Shown here in pieces: positions 24,490-32,190 of a stretch of 51,586 nucleotides of DNA. The DNA is from Gemmatimonadaceae bacterium (GTDB taxonomy: Bacteria; Gemmatimonadota; Gemmatimonadetes; Gemmatimonadales; Gemmatimonadaceae). The position numbers and the translations under genes were made by a program. The notes below the pieces were generated by a model, which saw nothing but the letters and a program-made list of their open reading frames with translations, had not been told where the DNA came from and did not search any database. The stretch covers positions 1 through 51,586 of the forward strand of contig JAICOJ010000014.1 in the NCBI GenBank assembly GCA_025930755.1. The letters run 5' to 3'. Position 1 is the first letter of the stretch; each line of letters opens with the position of its first letter.

Positions 24490-25128
24490 ATGCCTGACCG
24501 ACGCTCCCCATCCCGTCACCCGTCTCCGGAGCGAAGGCAGCGCGCTGTCGGGACCAATCGCGCAGTGCGCGCGCTCAAGGCGCGACACGCCGCCCGGCGG
24601 AGCCCACTCGAGACTGCGGCCGACCGCCTAACGCGCATCGCGAGCTCCGGGTACTTCCTCGCCGTCCACGCGCTCTGGTTCATGACGTGGATGCTGTGGA
24701 ATACCGGGTACATTCCGGGCTGGACGCCGATCGATCCGTTTCCCTTTGGCCTCCTCACGATGATCGTGTCGCTCGAGGCGATCTTCCTCGCGATCTTCGT
24801 CTTGATGGCCCAGCGTCGCGAGTCGAGCGTCGCCGAGCTCCGCGAAGAGATCACGCTCCAGGTGCTGATGCGGGCCGAGGAAGAGGTGACGAAGACCCTT
24901 CAGCTCGTCGCTGGGTTGTACCAGCGGCTCGGTCACCAGCTGGCCGAGGATCCCGAGCTGGCGGACATGATGAAACCGCTCGACGCGGACTCCATCGAGC
25001 GGCAGCTGACGTCTCAGATCGAAAAGGCGGACGGGAACAGCAGAAGCGCTCGAGGCGCTCGAGGCGCTGGAGGGGAGTCGCCGGCGCCCCCAGCGCCCTC
25101 GGCCCCCCCCGCAGCGTCAGCGCCTTAG
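24490..25128 (+). CDS. DUF1003-family membrane protein
   Basis: A 212-residue member of DUF1003. Two central helices carry the family wording FLAVHALWFMTWMLWNTG and DPFPFGLLTMIVSLEAIFLAIFVLM, followed by the cytoplasmic helix RRESSVAELREEITLQ. The N-terminus is very basic. The last 35 or so residues (RSARGARGAGGESPAPPAPS and on) are low complexity and are encoded by a GGCGCTCGA-type repeat, so they may be a late extension. Function unknown. Its stop overlaps the stop of the converging dehydrogenase gene within TTAG. Confidence 0.88.
   Translation: MPDRRSPSRHPSPERRQRAVGTNRAVRALKARHAARRSPLETAADRLTRIASSGYFLAVHALWFMTWMLWNTGYIPGWTPIDPFPFGLLTMIVSLEAIFLAIFVLMAQRRESSVAELREEITLQVLMRAEEEVTKTLQLVAGLYQRLGHQLAEDPELADMMKPLDADSIERQLTSQIEKADGNSRSARGARGAGGESPAPPAPSAPPAASAP
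25045..25100. repeat. GGCGCTCGA nonamer inverted repeat inside the end of a gene
   Basis: AGCGCTCGAGGCGCTCGAGG and a GGCGCTGGAGG unit (25045-25074) face GGCGCCCCCAGCGCCCTCGG (25084-25103). The unit is 9 bases, so it keeps frame, and it lies wholly in the DUF1003 gene. It resembles the element at 41.7 kb. Confidence 0.6.
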
Positions 25129-26342
25129 AATCGAAAAGCCACCTTGATGCTCCCCGACGCCTGCTTGTCCATCGCCGTCGACAGCGCGGCTCGGTAGTCG
25201 CCGAGCGAGTACACGTGGGTCAGCAGCGGTGCGAGGGCCACGCGGCGTGCGGCGATCAGGTCGGCCGCTTCGCGGAAGGCGTTGCTCCCCGGCGACCCGT
25301 GCCCGTGCTCGCCATAACATAACGAGCCACGCAGGATCAGCTCCTTGAGCCAGAGCGGCGTCCAGTCGATGCCGTCCATTTTCGCCGAGTTGCCTAACAA
25401 CACGAGCGTGCCTCCCGCGCGGGTGACGCGCATGGCGTCATCGGTGGCACGGGGCCCCCCGATACAGATGAACGTCCGGTCGAAGCCACCGACGCCCACC
25501 GGCTTTCCGAGGATCGGCTTCAACAGCCGAGCGTGCCCTGCGTCGGCGAGCTCCTGCAGATAGCTCCCACGCGCGAAGACGACACCCTCCGCGCCCAGGC
25601 GCCTGGCATGCTCCGCCTGAAAGGGGTGCCGGGCGAGGACAGTCACCTGACACGCGGGGGCGAGCGCCTTCAGCGCCGCGACGGTGAGCAGCCCGATCGC
25701 GCCGGCGCCGATCACGAGCACGCGCTCGCCCGACTCGGGCATCGCAGCGCGAACGGCGTGCACGGAGCAGGCGAACGGCTCGACGAGCACGGCCTCGTTG
25801 TCCGTGATCGCGTCCGGCACGGGGACGAGCTGCGTCTCGTGCGCGACGAACATCTCTCCCCAGCTGCCGCCAAGCCCGCGCGTCGTGCCGATGAGCATCC
25901 CCGGTGCGAGCGCGCCGTCGGTGAAGCGCGCGCATCTCGAGTGGTGACCGGCCGTGCATGCGTCGCACACCGGCTCGAGTCCACGCGGCTCGCAGCAGAG
26001 CAGGGGATTGGCGACGACGCGATCCCCGAGGCGTACGTCACGAACGCCCCGTCCGACCTCGACGATCTCCCCGACGTTCTCGTGACCGATGACGAAGGGA
26101 AAGGACGAGAACGGTGATGTCGACGGCGAGGCCTTGAGGGTGATGACATTGAGATCGCTGCCGCAGATCCCGCCCATGCGCGTGCGGACTCGCACCCATC
26201 GCTCGGTCGGCAGGGCTGGCGTTTCGACGTCGCCGAGCCGCGTGCATGCGTGCGGCCCCACGTAGAAGGCGTCGCTGACTTTGCCGGCGAGCAGCGTCGC
26301 AAGGTACGTGGGGATCGGCGCCGCGAAGGAGATGGCCTTCAT
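25125..26342 (-). CDS. Zinc-dependent medium-chain alcohol dehydrogenase
   Basis: A 405-residue MDR-family dehydrogenase. Catalytic zinc residues are in GGICGSDLNV and FVIGHENVG; the structural zinc cysteines are in the expanded lobe CCEPRGLEPVCDACTAGHHSRC (spaced differently from the classic form). The Rossmann motif VLVIGAGAIGLLTVAAL binds NAD(P). Substrate unknown. It is the last gene of the minus-strand lipid region, separated from the lipid kinase by a repeat hairpin, and may have its own promoter. A role in reducing a lipid ketone is possible from context but unproven. Confidence 0.9.
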   Translation of the reverse strand: MKAISFAAPIPTYLATLLAGKVSDAFYVGPHACTRLGDVETPALPTERWVRVRTRMGGICGSDLNVITLKASPSTSPFSSFPFVIGHENVGEIVEVGRGVRDVRLGDRVVANPLLCCEPRGLEPVCDACTAGHHSRCARFTDGALAPGMLIGTTRGLGGSWGEMFVAHETQLVPVPDAITDNEAVLVEPFACSVHAVRAAMPESGERVLVIGAGAIGLLTVAALKALAPACQVTVLARHPFQAEHARRLGAEGVVFARGSYLQELADAGHARLLKPILGKPVGVGGFDRTFICIGGPRATDDAMRVTRAGGTLVLLGNSAKMDGIDWTPLWLKELILRGSLCYGEHGHGSPGSNAFREAADLIAARRVALAPLLTHVYSLGDYRAALSTAMDKQASGSIKVAFRF

Positions 26343-26346
26343 TAAA

Positions 26347-26451
26347 CGGATTGCGGATTGCTGATTGCGGATTCCGGAATGAGAATATCGTGAGGCCGCG
26401 GACCTACCTGCAATCAGCTATCCGCAACCCGCGCCCACCAATCCGCAATCG
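26347..26451. repeat. ATTGCGG-family inverted repeat
   Basis: The left arm (26347-26377) has ATTGCGG, ATTGCTG, ATTGCGG and ATTCCGG heptamers; the right arm (26411-26451) has CAATCAGCTATCCGCAACC and AATCCGCAATCG. It fills the gap between the lipid kinase and dehydrogenase genes and starts five bases from the dehydrogenase ATG, which has no clear ribosome site. Confidence 0.8.
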
Positions 26452-26453
26452 CT

Positions 26454-27350
26454 TCACGGTGTCACGACACGCAGCGCCCGCGGAACGCATTCGACGTGCA
26501 CCGCCGCCCCGGTAGCCCGGTTGTACTCGCCGTCCGTCTCGAACGCCGGCGGCACCGGGAACTCGAGCGTGAAGCTCGGGGACTGCTCGACGAGGACCTC
26601 GGGGGCCAGCACGTGCGTTCCCTTGGTGGCCGCGGCGAAGAGCCGCATCCGCGCGAGTGGCGCCGCGTCATGAATCGAGATCGCGTCGAGCTTGCCGTCC
26701 GTCACCGACGCGCCGGGCGCGATCTTGAACGAGCCGCCGAAGTTCCGCGCGTTCGCCACGATCAGCATGAGATGACGGCGCGGGTCACGCCGCCGCCGCG
26801 GCGTCGCGATGCCCACGTCGACTCCACCGTAGCTGAAGAGCTGCCGCAGGGCCGAGTACAGGTACAGCATGTCGCCCTTGAGCCAGGAGATCCGCTCGAT
26901 GTCCTCGAGCACGGCGATGTCGAAGCCGAACCCGGAGACGTTCAGAAAGTGCCGGCCTTCGATGCGGCCGACGTCGACCCCCATGTCGGAACCCTCGACG
27001 GCGAGCCGAGCGGTCGTTGGGAAGTCACGCGCCGGTGCGCCGACCGTCTTCGCGAAGTCGTTCCCCGTGCCCGTCGCCACGAGTGCGAGCCTGACCTGTC
27101 CGCCCGCCCCCGCGGCGATGATGGCGTTCGCCACGTTGCCCCAGGTTCCGTCCCCGCCGCAGGCGACGATCGTGTCGAAGCCGGCATCGAGTGCCTTGCG
27201 AGCCGCCGCGGCTTCACCGCCTTTGACATCCGTGAGCCGAACGTCGGAGACGCCGACGGCCGAGAAAGCCGCGCGAATGGCGGGCAGCGCACGCGCGCCG
27301 GAGCCTCTGCCCGAGGCCGGGTTGACGATGACGCAGACGTTGTGGGCCAT
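26454..27350 (-). CDS. Diacylglycerol-kinase-family lipid kinase
   Basis: A 298-residue lipid kinase of the DagK/YegS/sphingosine-kinase family, which phosphorylates lipid alcohols with ATP. Key motifs are VIVNPASGRGSG, the nucleotide loop VACGGDGTWGNVANA, the LVATGTGNDFAKT segment, FLNVSGFGFDIAV and the C-terminal ETDGEYN. The ATG at 27350 is used; a TTG two codons earlier is less likely. Close to a serine-palmitoyltransferase-like gene, a long-chain base or diacylglycerol is a reasonable substrate guess. The preceding hairpin with T7 on the minus strand ends the upstream transcript, so this gene needs its own start signal. Confidence 0.92.
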   Translation of the reverse strand: MAHNVCVIVNPASGRGSGARALPAIRAAFSAVGVSDVRLTDVKGGEAAAARKALDAGFDTIVACGGDGTWGNVANAIIAAGAGGQVRLALVATGTGNDFAKTVGAPARDFPTTARLAVEGSDMGVDVGRIEGRHFLNVSGFGFDIAVLEDIERISWLKGDMLYLYSALRQLFSYGGVDVGIATPRRRRDPRRHLMLIVANARNFGGSFKIAPGASVTDGKLDAISIHDAAPLARMRLFAAATKGTHVLAPEVLVEQSPSFTLEFPVPPAFETDGEYNRATGAAVHVECVPRALRVVTP

Positions 27351-27354
27351 GAAC

Positions 27355-27474
27355 AAAAAAAGGAGTCAGGAGTCAGGGATCAGGGGGTGCCAGGGTGAAG
27401 GTTCGAGGAGTACGGCACGCGCAGCTCCTGAAACCTGTTCCCTGACACCCCCTGATCCCTGACTCCTGACTCCT
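27355..27474 (-). terminator. TGACTCC-family hairpin plus T7: intrinsic terminator
   Basis: Arms 27361-27389 and 27446-27474 are perfect 29-base reverse complements made of GGAGTCA and GGATCAGG units. On the minus strand the hairpin is followed at once by seven T residues (27361-27355). This is the canonical layout of a factor-independent terminator for the gene 27483-28172, here built from heptamer repeats. Confidence 0.92.
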
Positions 27475-27482
27475 GACCCCGC

Positions 27483-28172
27483 TTAGCGTCGAGCGTACGA
27501 GGCGAGCTGCTGCAGCGGGTGGAACGTCTGAACCCCGTTCTTCATCCACAGCTCGCGGAAGGGCGTCGTCGTCAGCTCCCAGTCCTCGAGGAGCTCCGTC
27601 ATCGCCTGCGTATGGATGACAATGCCGCCCTTCTCCTCTTCGTTCTCGGAGAATTGCCCCGCCATCACGATGGTCGACGAGTAGAAGCCCTCCTCGTCGT
27701 GCATGAACGCCTGGTACCGGTGCTCGACACGCGCCCACTCGAACTCGGTGACCGTCATGTCGACGATGGGCTGCCCGCGCTCCGTCGCGTGAATCGTCAC
27801 GTGCCCGTCGCCTCGATCCCACCGCAGGTCGATGTCCTTCATGTAGTGCGGCAGGTGCCACCGCTCGATGGCGTGCTCGCGCGACTCGCGCGTCGTCGTC
27901 GCCAGGCGAAATGGGAAGAAGGCCGATCTGGGCCACGGTTGACCCGGCTCCACACGTGGTGACGTGAGGATCGACAGGATGAGCTCGCCGTACGAGCCCA
28001 CCGGGCTGTCGTGGAAGTCGAATGCCATCACCGACAGGACGCTCGACCCATGGTGCGGCTCGATCGGCTGCAGGTCCTGCGGCAGCAGGGCCCGCGCGTT
28101 CTCCGTGGGAAACTCGAAGAAGCCGCCGATGGCGTCCCGATAGTGATACTGAACAAACCCGTTGTCGCTCAT
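27483..28172 (-). CDS. Acetoacetate-decarboxylase-fold-like protein (tentative), partner of the oxoamine synthase
   Basis: A 229-residue soluble protein. No family is certain. The layout (ALLPQDLQPIEPHHGSSVLS near residue 30, GSYGELILSILTSP, a beta-rich middle, VEHRYQAFMHDEEGFYSS) resembles acetoacetate-decarboxylase-like or DUF2071-type barrels, but I do not see an obvious Schiff-base lysine. Its ATG overlaps the stop of the oxoamine synthase gene by four bases (ATGA), so it very likely acts with that enzyme, for example on its beta-keto product. That function is inference from coupling. Confidence 0.6.
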   Translation of the reverse strand: MSDNGFVQYHYRDAIGGFFEFPTENARALLPQDLQPIEPHHGSSVLSVMAFDFHDSPVGSYGELILSILTSPRVEPGQPWPRSAFFPFRLATTTRESREHAIERWHLPHYMKDIDLRWDRGDGHVTIHATERGQPIVDMTVTEFEWARVEHRYQAFMHDEEGFYSSTIVMAGQFSENEEEKGGIVIHTQAMTELLEDWELTTTPFRELWMKNGVQTFHPLQQLASYARR

Positions 28173-29446
28173 AGGATGATGCCCTCTTCACGAAGTACAC
28201 GGCCGAGGATCGAGACGCCCTCGTCCAGTTGCTCGAAGGTGTGGGAGGCCGAGACCGACACGCGGAATCGTGACCGGTGCTTGGCGACCGCGGGATAAAT
28301 GATCGGCTGCAGGTACAACCCGGCACGCAGCAATTTGTGCCCGATCTCGAACACGCGCCGATCGTTGCGGATCATGACCGGGAAGATCTGCGACGTCGAA
28401 TCGCCCACGTCGACCCCTTCCTCGTCCAGCCGCTTTCGGATGTGCGCCACGTTCGTCCAGAGTGCCTCACGAAGCTGCGGCTCCCGCTGCGCGATGCTCA
28501 ACGATTCCAGCACGCCGGCGGCCACCACCGGCGACAGCGAGCACGAGAAGACCCGCGACCGCGCAAACCCCTTGAGGTAGTTGTAGAGGTTGCGGGATCC
28601 AGCGACGTACCCTCCCTGACCCCCCAGGGCCTTGGAGAACGTTCCGACGTGGATGTCGATCTCGTCGTCGAGCCCGTAATGCTCGGCCACCCCGCGGCCG
28701 TTCGGCCCGTACACGAAGCAGGAATGCGCCTCGTCGAGCAGGATGCGCGCGCCGTACTTCTTGCACACGTCGACGATGTCCGGCAGCGGACAGACGTCGC
28801 CATCCATGGAGTAGATACCCTCCACGGCGACCAGCTTCTTCCCATTCGTCTGACGGAGCTTCTTCTCGAGGTCCGCCACGTTGTTGTGGCGGAAGAAGCG
28901 GACGTTCGCCTTCGAGAGAATCGCCCCGTCGACGATCGACGCGTGCGAGTTCTGGTCGGCGATGATCCAGTCGCCCGGACGCATGAGGCCGGAGATCATG
29001 CCGACGTTGGTGCTGTAGCCCGTGGGGAAGACCATGGCTGCTTCCTTCCCCTTGAACCGCGCGATCGCTTCCTCGAGCTCGACGTGAATGTCCATCGTGC
29101 CGGAAAGGATCGGCGAGCCCGCCGCGCCAAGTCCATAGCGATCGAGGGCGCGCTTGGCCGCTTCGATCACCTCGGGCCGGTACGACATCCCGAGGTAGTT
29201 GTACGACGACAGGTTGAGCAGCGGAACGGTACGGCAGTGCAGCTGCTCCTCGAGCGAGATGCGCGCCGCGGGCGGCGTCGACATGGGCTGCGCGAACAGG
29301 TAGTAGCCCTGCGGCGTTGCCCGGTTGTACCATTCATTGTACGGCTCGAGAATCGCGAACGGGTCGTCGCTCGACGAGTAGAAAAAACTGCTATAGTCGT
29401 AGTCCAGGACGTTCATGCTCGCCGGCGCTTCGACTCGTGTTGCCAT
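28169..29446 (-). CDS. Alpha-oxoamine synthase, serine-palmitoyltransferase-like
   Basis: A 425-residue PLP enzyme that condenses an amino acid with an acyl thioester (serine palmitoyltransferase, AONS, KBL or ALAS class). Seen: LNLSSYNYLGMSYRPEV (the SYNYLG wording is like the LCB2 subunit of serine palmitoyltransferase), AGSPILSGTMDIH, LLDEAHSCFVYGPNGRG and Lys272 in GTFSKALGGQGGY. An extra N-terminal segment of about 60 residues (NVLDYDYSSFFYSSSDDPFA) is not found in BioF. No bio genes are nearby, while lipid genes are, so a long-chain-base role is favoured over biotin. The ATG has GGGAG eight bases upstream. It is first in a coupled pair. Confidence 0.88.
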   Translation of the reverse strand: MATRVEAPASMNVLDYDYSSFFYSSSDDPFAILEPYNEWYNRATPQGYYLFAQPMSTPPAARISLEEQLHCRTVPLLNLSSYNYLGMSYRPEVIEAAKRALDRYGLGAAGSPILSGTMDIHVELEEAIARFKGKEAAMVFPTGYSTNVGMISGLMRPGDWIIADQNSHASIVDGAILSKANVRFFRHNNVADLEKKLRQTNGKKLVAVEGIYSMDGDVCPLPDIVDVCKKYGARILLDEAHSCFVYGPNGRGVAEHYGLDDEIDIHVGTFSKALGGQGGYVAGSRNLYNYLKGFARSRVFSCSLSPVVAAGVLESLSIAQREPQLREALWTNVAHIRKRLDEEGVDVGDSTSQIFPVMIRNDRRVFEIGHKLLRAGLYLQPIIYPAVAKHRSRFRVSVSASHTFEQLDEGVSILGRVLREEGIIL

Positions 29447-29460
29447 TTGGTGATCTCCCA

Positions 29461-30324
29461 GTGAATACCATCAGCTCCGACGCCCTCGGCGACGCGCCGG
29501 CGGACTCCCCATCCCTGCCGGCACCCGCCTCACGAGTGACACGAGTCTATCGTGCCGCGCGGAGCCTCATCTTCCTGCTCGTCTTCTCCGTCTACCTCAT
29601 CGTCGTCATCGCGGGGGGAAACCGACTCCTCATTCCCCCGCTGCTCACGCTCTTTCCCCGTCACAGCGTCCGCATTCGGCGCGTCTGGCTTCGCCTGCAC
29701 GCCATGGTCACCACGGGCCTCGCTCGCACCTTCGGCGGCATGCGCCTCAAAGTGCAAGGCGCCATTCCCCGGGAGAGCGTGGTGGTCGTCATGAACCACC
29801 AGTCCGTCATGGACATCCCCGTCGGGGTCCTTCTGATCCCCGGGCCCTATCCCATCATCCCGACCCGCGATCGCTACGCCCGCGCCAGCGTTCCCGGTAT
29901 GCCCAGCCTCATCCGGCTCCTCCGCTTTCCCGTCGTATCGCAGAAGCGCGAGAACCTGCGTGCCGAGCTCCCGGCCATTGCCGAAGCGGCTGACTCCACC
30001 GCACGCGGCGATACCTCCATGCTCATCTTCGCCGAGGGCCACCGCACGCGCGATGGTCTGATCGCCCCCTTCATGCGCACCGGGCTGCGCCTCGTGCTGG
30101 AGCGCGCGAAGCGCCCGGTGTACTGCATCGTCGCCGATGGCCTCTGGCACGCGCGAACCGCCTTCGATGCGGCGACCGGATTCGCCGGCTCGACCTGCTC
30201 CGTGCGCATCCTCGGTCCCTTCACGCCTCCGTCGAGCAACCTCGACGACTTCATCGAGGGTCTTCGCGACCGCATGGTCGTCGAGCTCGACGCGATGCGC
30301 GCGGCTCGAGCCGCCACCCACTAG
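29461..30324 (+). CDS. PlsC-like lysophospholipid acyltransferase
   Basis: A 287-residue membrane acyltransferase of the 1-acylglycerol-3-phosphate family. One N-terminal helix (SLIFLLVFSVYLIVVIAG) is followed by the catalytic N-H-x4-D as MNHQSVMD and the glycerophosphate-binding block FAEGHRTRDG (E-G-x-R). The GTG at 29461 leaves only 14 bases to the divergent start; a GTG at 29536 (TRVYRAARSLIFLL) is an alternative that leaves promoter room. The next gene starts two bases after its stop. The product phosphatidate would feed the next two genes. Confidence 0.9.
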   Translation: MNTISSDALGDAPADSPSLPAPASRVTRVYRAARSLIFLLVFSVYLIVVIAGGNRLLIPPLLTLFPRHSVRIRRVWLRLHAMVTTGLARTFGGMRLKVQGAIPRESVVVVMNHQSVMDIPVGVLLIPGPYPIIPTRDRYARASVPGMPSLIRLLRFPVVSQKRENLRAELPAIAEAADSTARGDTSMLIFAEGHRTRDGLIAPFMRTGLRLVLERAKRPVYCIVADGLWHARTAFDAATGFAGSTCSVRILGPFTPPSSNLDDFIEGLRDRMVVELDAMRAARAATH

Positions 30325-30325
30325 G

Positions 30326-31336
30326 GTGCCGCGTCCGCTTCATCCGCCTGACGACCCGGCGATCCGCGCCGCCCTCCTTCGCGGCGTCGACACCCCGCCC
30401 TCCGCGGACACGGCACGCCTGGCGACCTTTCTCGGCGAATCCTTTGGCCCGACGACCGCGGCCGTCATCCACTACGGCTCCCATGCGCAAAGCTCCGACG
30501 CCAGGCCCGATAGCGCTCACGATTTCTTCGTTGTCGTGGAGAGCTATGCCGACGCCTATCGGTCGCTGAGCGCGACGGTGCGCCCGAGCTACTCGGCCCG
30601 CACGGCGACCGCGCTGGCCCATGTCCTCCCGCCCAACGTCATCTCCCTGACGCTGAGAGAGCCGAACCGCCCCCTGCGGGCGAAGTGCGCCGTGCTTTCC
30701 CTGCGCGATCTGCGGCGCCTGTGCTCCCCGCGCGCGCCCGACCACTTCACCCGCGGTCGCCTCTTTCAGCACGTCCAACTCGTCTGGACGCGCGATGCGC
30801 GCTCGCGACAGGAAGCCCTCAATGCGCTTCTCGACGCGCGGGTTGGCACCTTCGATTGGAGCCGCCCCTATCTCCCGTCAGTTTTCAATGCGGAATCGTA
30901 CTGCCGACGACTGCTGGAAACTTCGTTCGCCGCGGAAATTCGCCCGGAAGGTGGTGAGCGTATCGCCGCGTTAATCGCGGCACAGCGAGATGTGGTCCTG
31001 CCAGTCTATGACAGCCTACTGCAATGGCTTGTCGGGTCAAGCATAGCCGCCCAGGAAGGGAATGTCTACCGCTTGACTAGGCGTGCGGGGGTCTCCCGGA
31101 GGGTGGCCAGCCGCCTCTGGTTTTTGAAGAGCAAGGCACGGGCGACGGCCCGCTGGCTCAAGTACGTGGCGCTGTACGAGGGATGGCTCGACTACATCGT
31201 CCAGAAGATCGCGCGGCGAAGCGGCCGGACGATCGTGTTGACGGAGCGAGAGCGCCGATGGCCGCTGATTTTTCTATGGCCGAAGGTCATCGAATACGTC
31301 AGAACGAGACCACAGCTGACGAAGAACGGGGAATGA
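30326..31336 (+). CDS. Tam41-like phosphatidate cytidylyltransferase (tentative)
   Basis: A 336-residue soluble protein starting at a GTG two bases after the acyltransferase stop. The N-terminal half looks like a nucleotidyltransferase of the mitochondrial Tam41 type: VIHYGSHAQSS, then SAHDFFVVVESYADAYRSL (a Y-G-S plus D-F pair), LPPNVISLTL, and FTRGRLFQHVQLVW, which resembles the G-R-L-x-K/H-P block of Tam41. The order acyltransferase, this gene, CDP-alcohol phosphatidyltransferase fits making CDP-diacylglycerol. This is a family guess from short motifs; the C-terminal half differs. The last residues (TKNGE) come from the repeat. Confidence 0.55.
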   Translation: MPRPLHPPDDPAIRAALLRGVDTPPSADTARLATFLGESFGPTTAAVIHYGSHAQSSDARPDSAHDFFVVVESYADAYRSLSATVRPSYSARTATALAHVLPPNVISLTLREPNRPLRAKCAVLSLRDLRRLCSPRAPDHFTRGRLFQHVQLVWTRDARSRQEALNALLDARVGTFDWSRPYLPSVFNAESYCRRLLETSFAAEIRPEGGERIAALIAAQRDVVLPVYDSLLQWLVGSSIAAQEGNVYRLTRRAGVSRRVASRLWFLKSKARATARWLKYVALYEGWLDYIVQKIARRSGRTIVLTERERRWPLIFLWPKVIEYVRTRPQLTKNGE

Positions 31337-31397
31337 GGAACGAGGACCGAGGAAGTAATATTCAGCCTGGTTCGTCGTTCCTCGTTCCTCGTTCTCC
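31335..31397. repeat. AACGAGG-family inverted repeat
   Basis: GAGGAACGAGGACCGAGGAA (31335-31354) pairs with TTCCTCGTTCCTCGTTCTCC near 31378-31397. It lies between two same-strand genes and overlaps the first stop codon. The downstream gene has no clear ribosome site because the repeat reaches to four bases from its ATG. Confidence 0.82.
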
Positions 31398-31400
31398 TTC

Positions 31401-32156
31401 ATGGCTACCACGATTTCCTTGACCCTCGTCGGGCTTCTGCTGCTCACCATGCCCGTGTACGCGGTCGTGTCGCGGGGCAGACCCATCGACCCGGAGGTCG
31501 CGCGGCGGCCAAAAACGATCCTGCTCGGCCACTGGGTGCGCGACTGGCTCATATGGGTGATCGGGCCGATGGAGCGTGGCTTCGTTCGCGCTGGGCTCTC
31601 TCCCGACTTCTTCAATTTCCTCGGCGCAGCCCTTGGGCTTGGCGCCGGCGTCGCCTTCGCCACCGGCGACTTCGCCATTGCCGGCTGGCTGGTGCTCCTG
31701 GGTGGTGCGGCGGACATCTTCGACGGCCGTATCGCCCGCGCCCGCGGCCTGGCGAACAAATACGGTGAATTCCTCGATTCGACCCTGGACCGGTTCGCCG
31801 AAACGTTCGCCTACACCGGCCTGGCTCTCCGCCTGGCCCATACGCCGTGGATGGCCCTGTCGACGGTCCTCGCACTTGGCGGCTCGATGCTGGTGAGCTA
31901 CACGCGCGCGAAGGGCGAGGCGTTAGGTGTGAGCTGCAAGGGGGGTATCATGCAGCGCGCCGAGCGGCTGGTGCTGCTGGCGCTGGCCGCCCTGCTCGAT
32001 GTACCGCTGAGTGCGCGCGCCGGCTGGCGGCCGGGGACGATCCTGGGGCTGGCCGTTGCCGCGATCGGCGTCGGCAGCCTGGGGACGGCGATGTACCGGA
32101 CCTGGTACATCGCCGCGCGGCTCACAAAGAACGAGGAACGAGGAACGAGGAAGTGA
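31401..32156 (+). CDS. CDP-alcohol phosphatidyltransferase
   Basis: A 251-residue membrane enzyme that transfers a phosphatidyl group from a CDP-lipid to an alcohol. The signature is intact: ADIFDGRIARARG followed by YGEFLDSTLDR, giving D-G-x2-A-R-x8-G-x3-D-x3-D. About six helices flank it. The head group (inositol, glycerol phosphate or other) is not predictable. It is third in the plus-strand row after the acyltransferase and the Tam41-like gene. The C-terminal tail LTKNEERGTRK is encoded by the AACGAGG repeat that also ends the converging gene. Confidence 0.92.
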   Translation: MATTISLTLVGLLLLTMPVYAVVSRGRPIDPEVARRPKTILLGHWVRDWLIWVIGPMERGFVRAGLSPDFFNFLGAALGLGAGVAFATGDFAIAGWLVLLGGAADIFDGRIARARGLANKYGEFLDSTLDRFAETFAYTGLALRLAHTPWMALSTVLALGGSMLVSYTRAKGEALGVSCKGGIMQRAERLVLLALAALLDVPLSARAGWRPGTILGLAVAAIGVGSLGTAMYRTWYIAARLTKNEERGTRK

Positions 32157-32190
32157 GTCAAGGGTTCACGTCACTTCCTCGTTCCTCGTC
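32129..32190. repeat. AACGAGG-family hairpin coding both C-termini
   Basis: AACGAGGAACGAGGAAGTGA (32137-32156) and TCACTTCCTCGTTCCTCGTC (32171-32190) pair at 19 of 20 bases. The left arm encodes the last residues of the plus-strand gene and the right arm those of the minus-strand gene. Confidence 0.92.

Noticed and set aside
28169-29446. Biotin synthesis gene bioF
   Set aside because: No other bio genes are near, the N-terminal extension is atypical, and the SYNYLG wording and lipid neighbours favour a palmitoyltransferase-like role.
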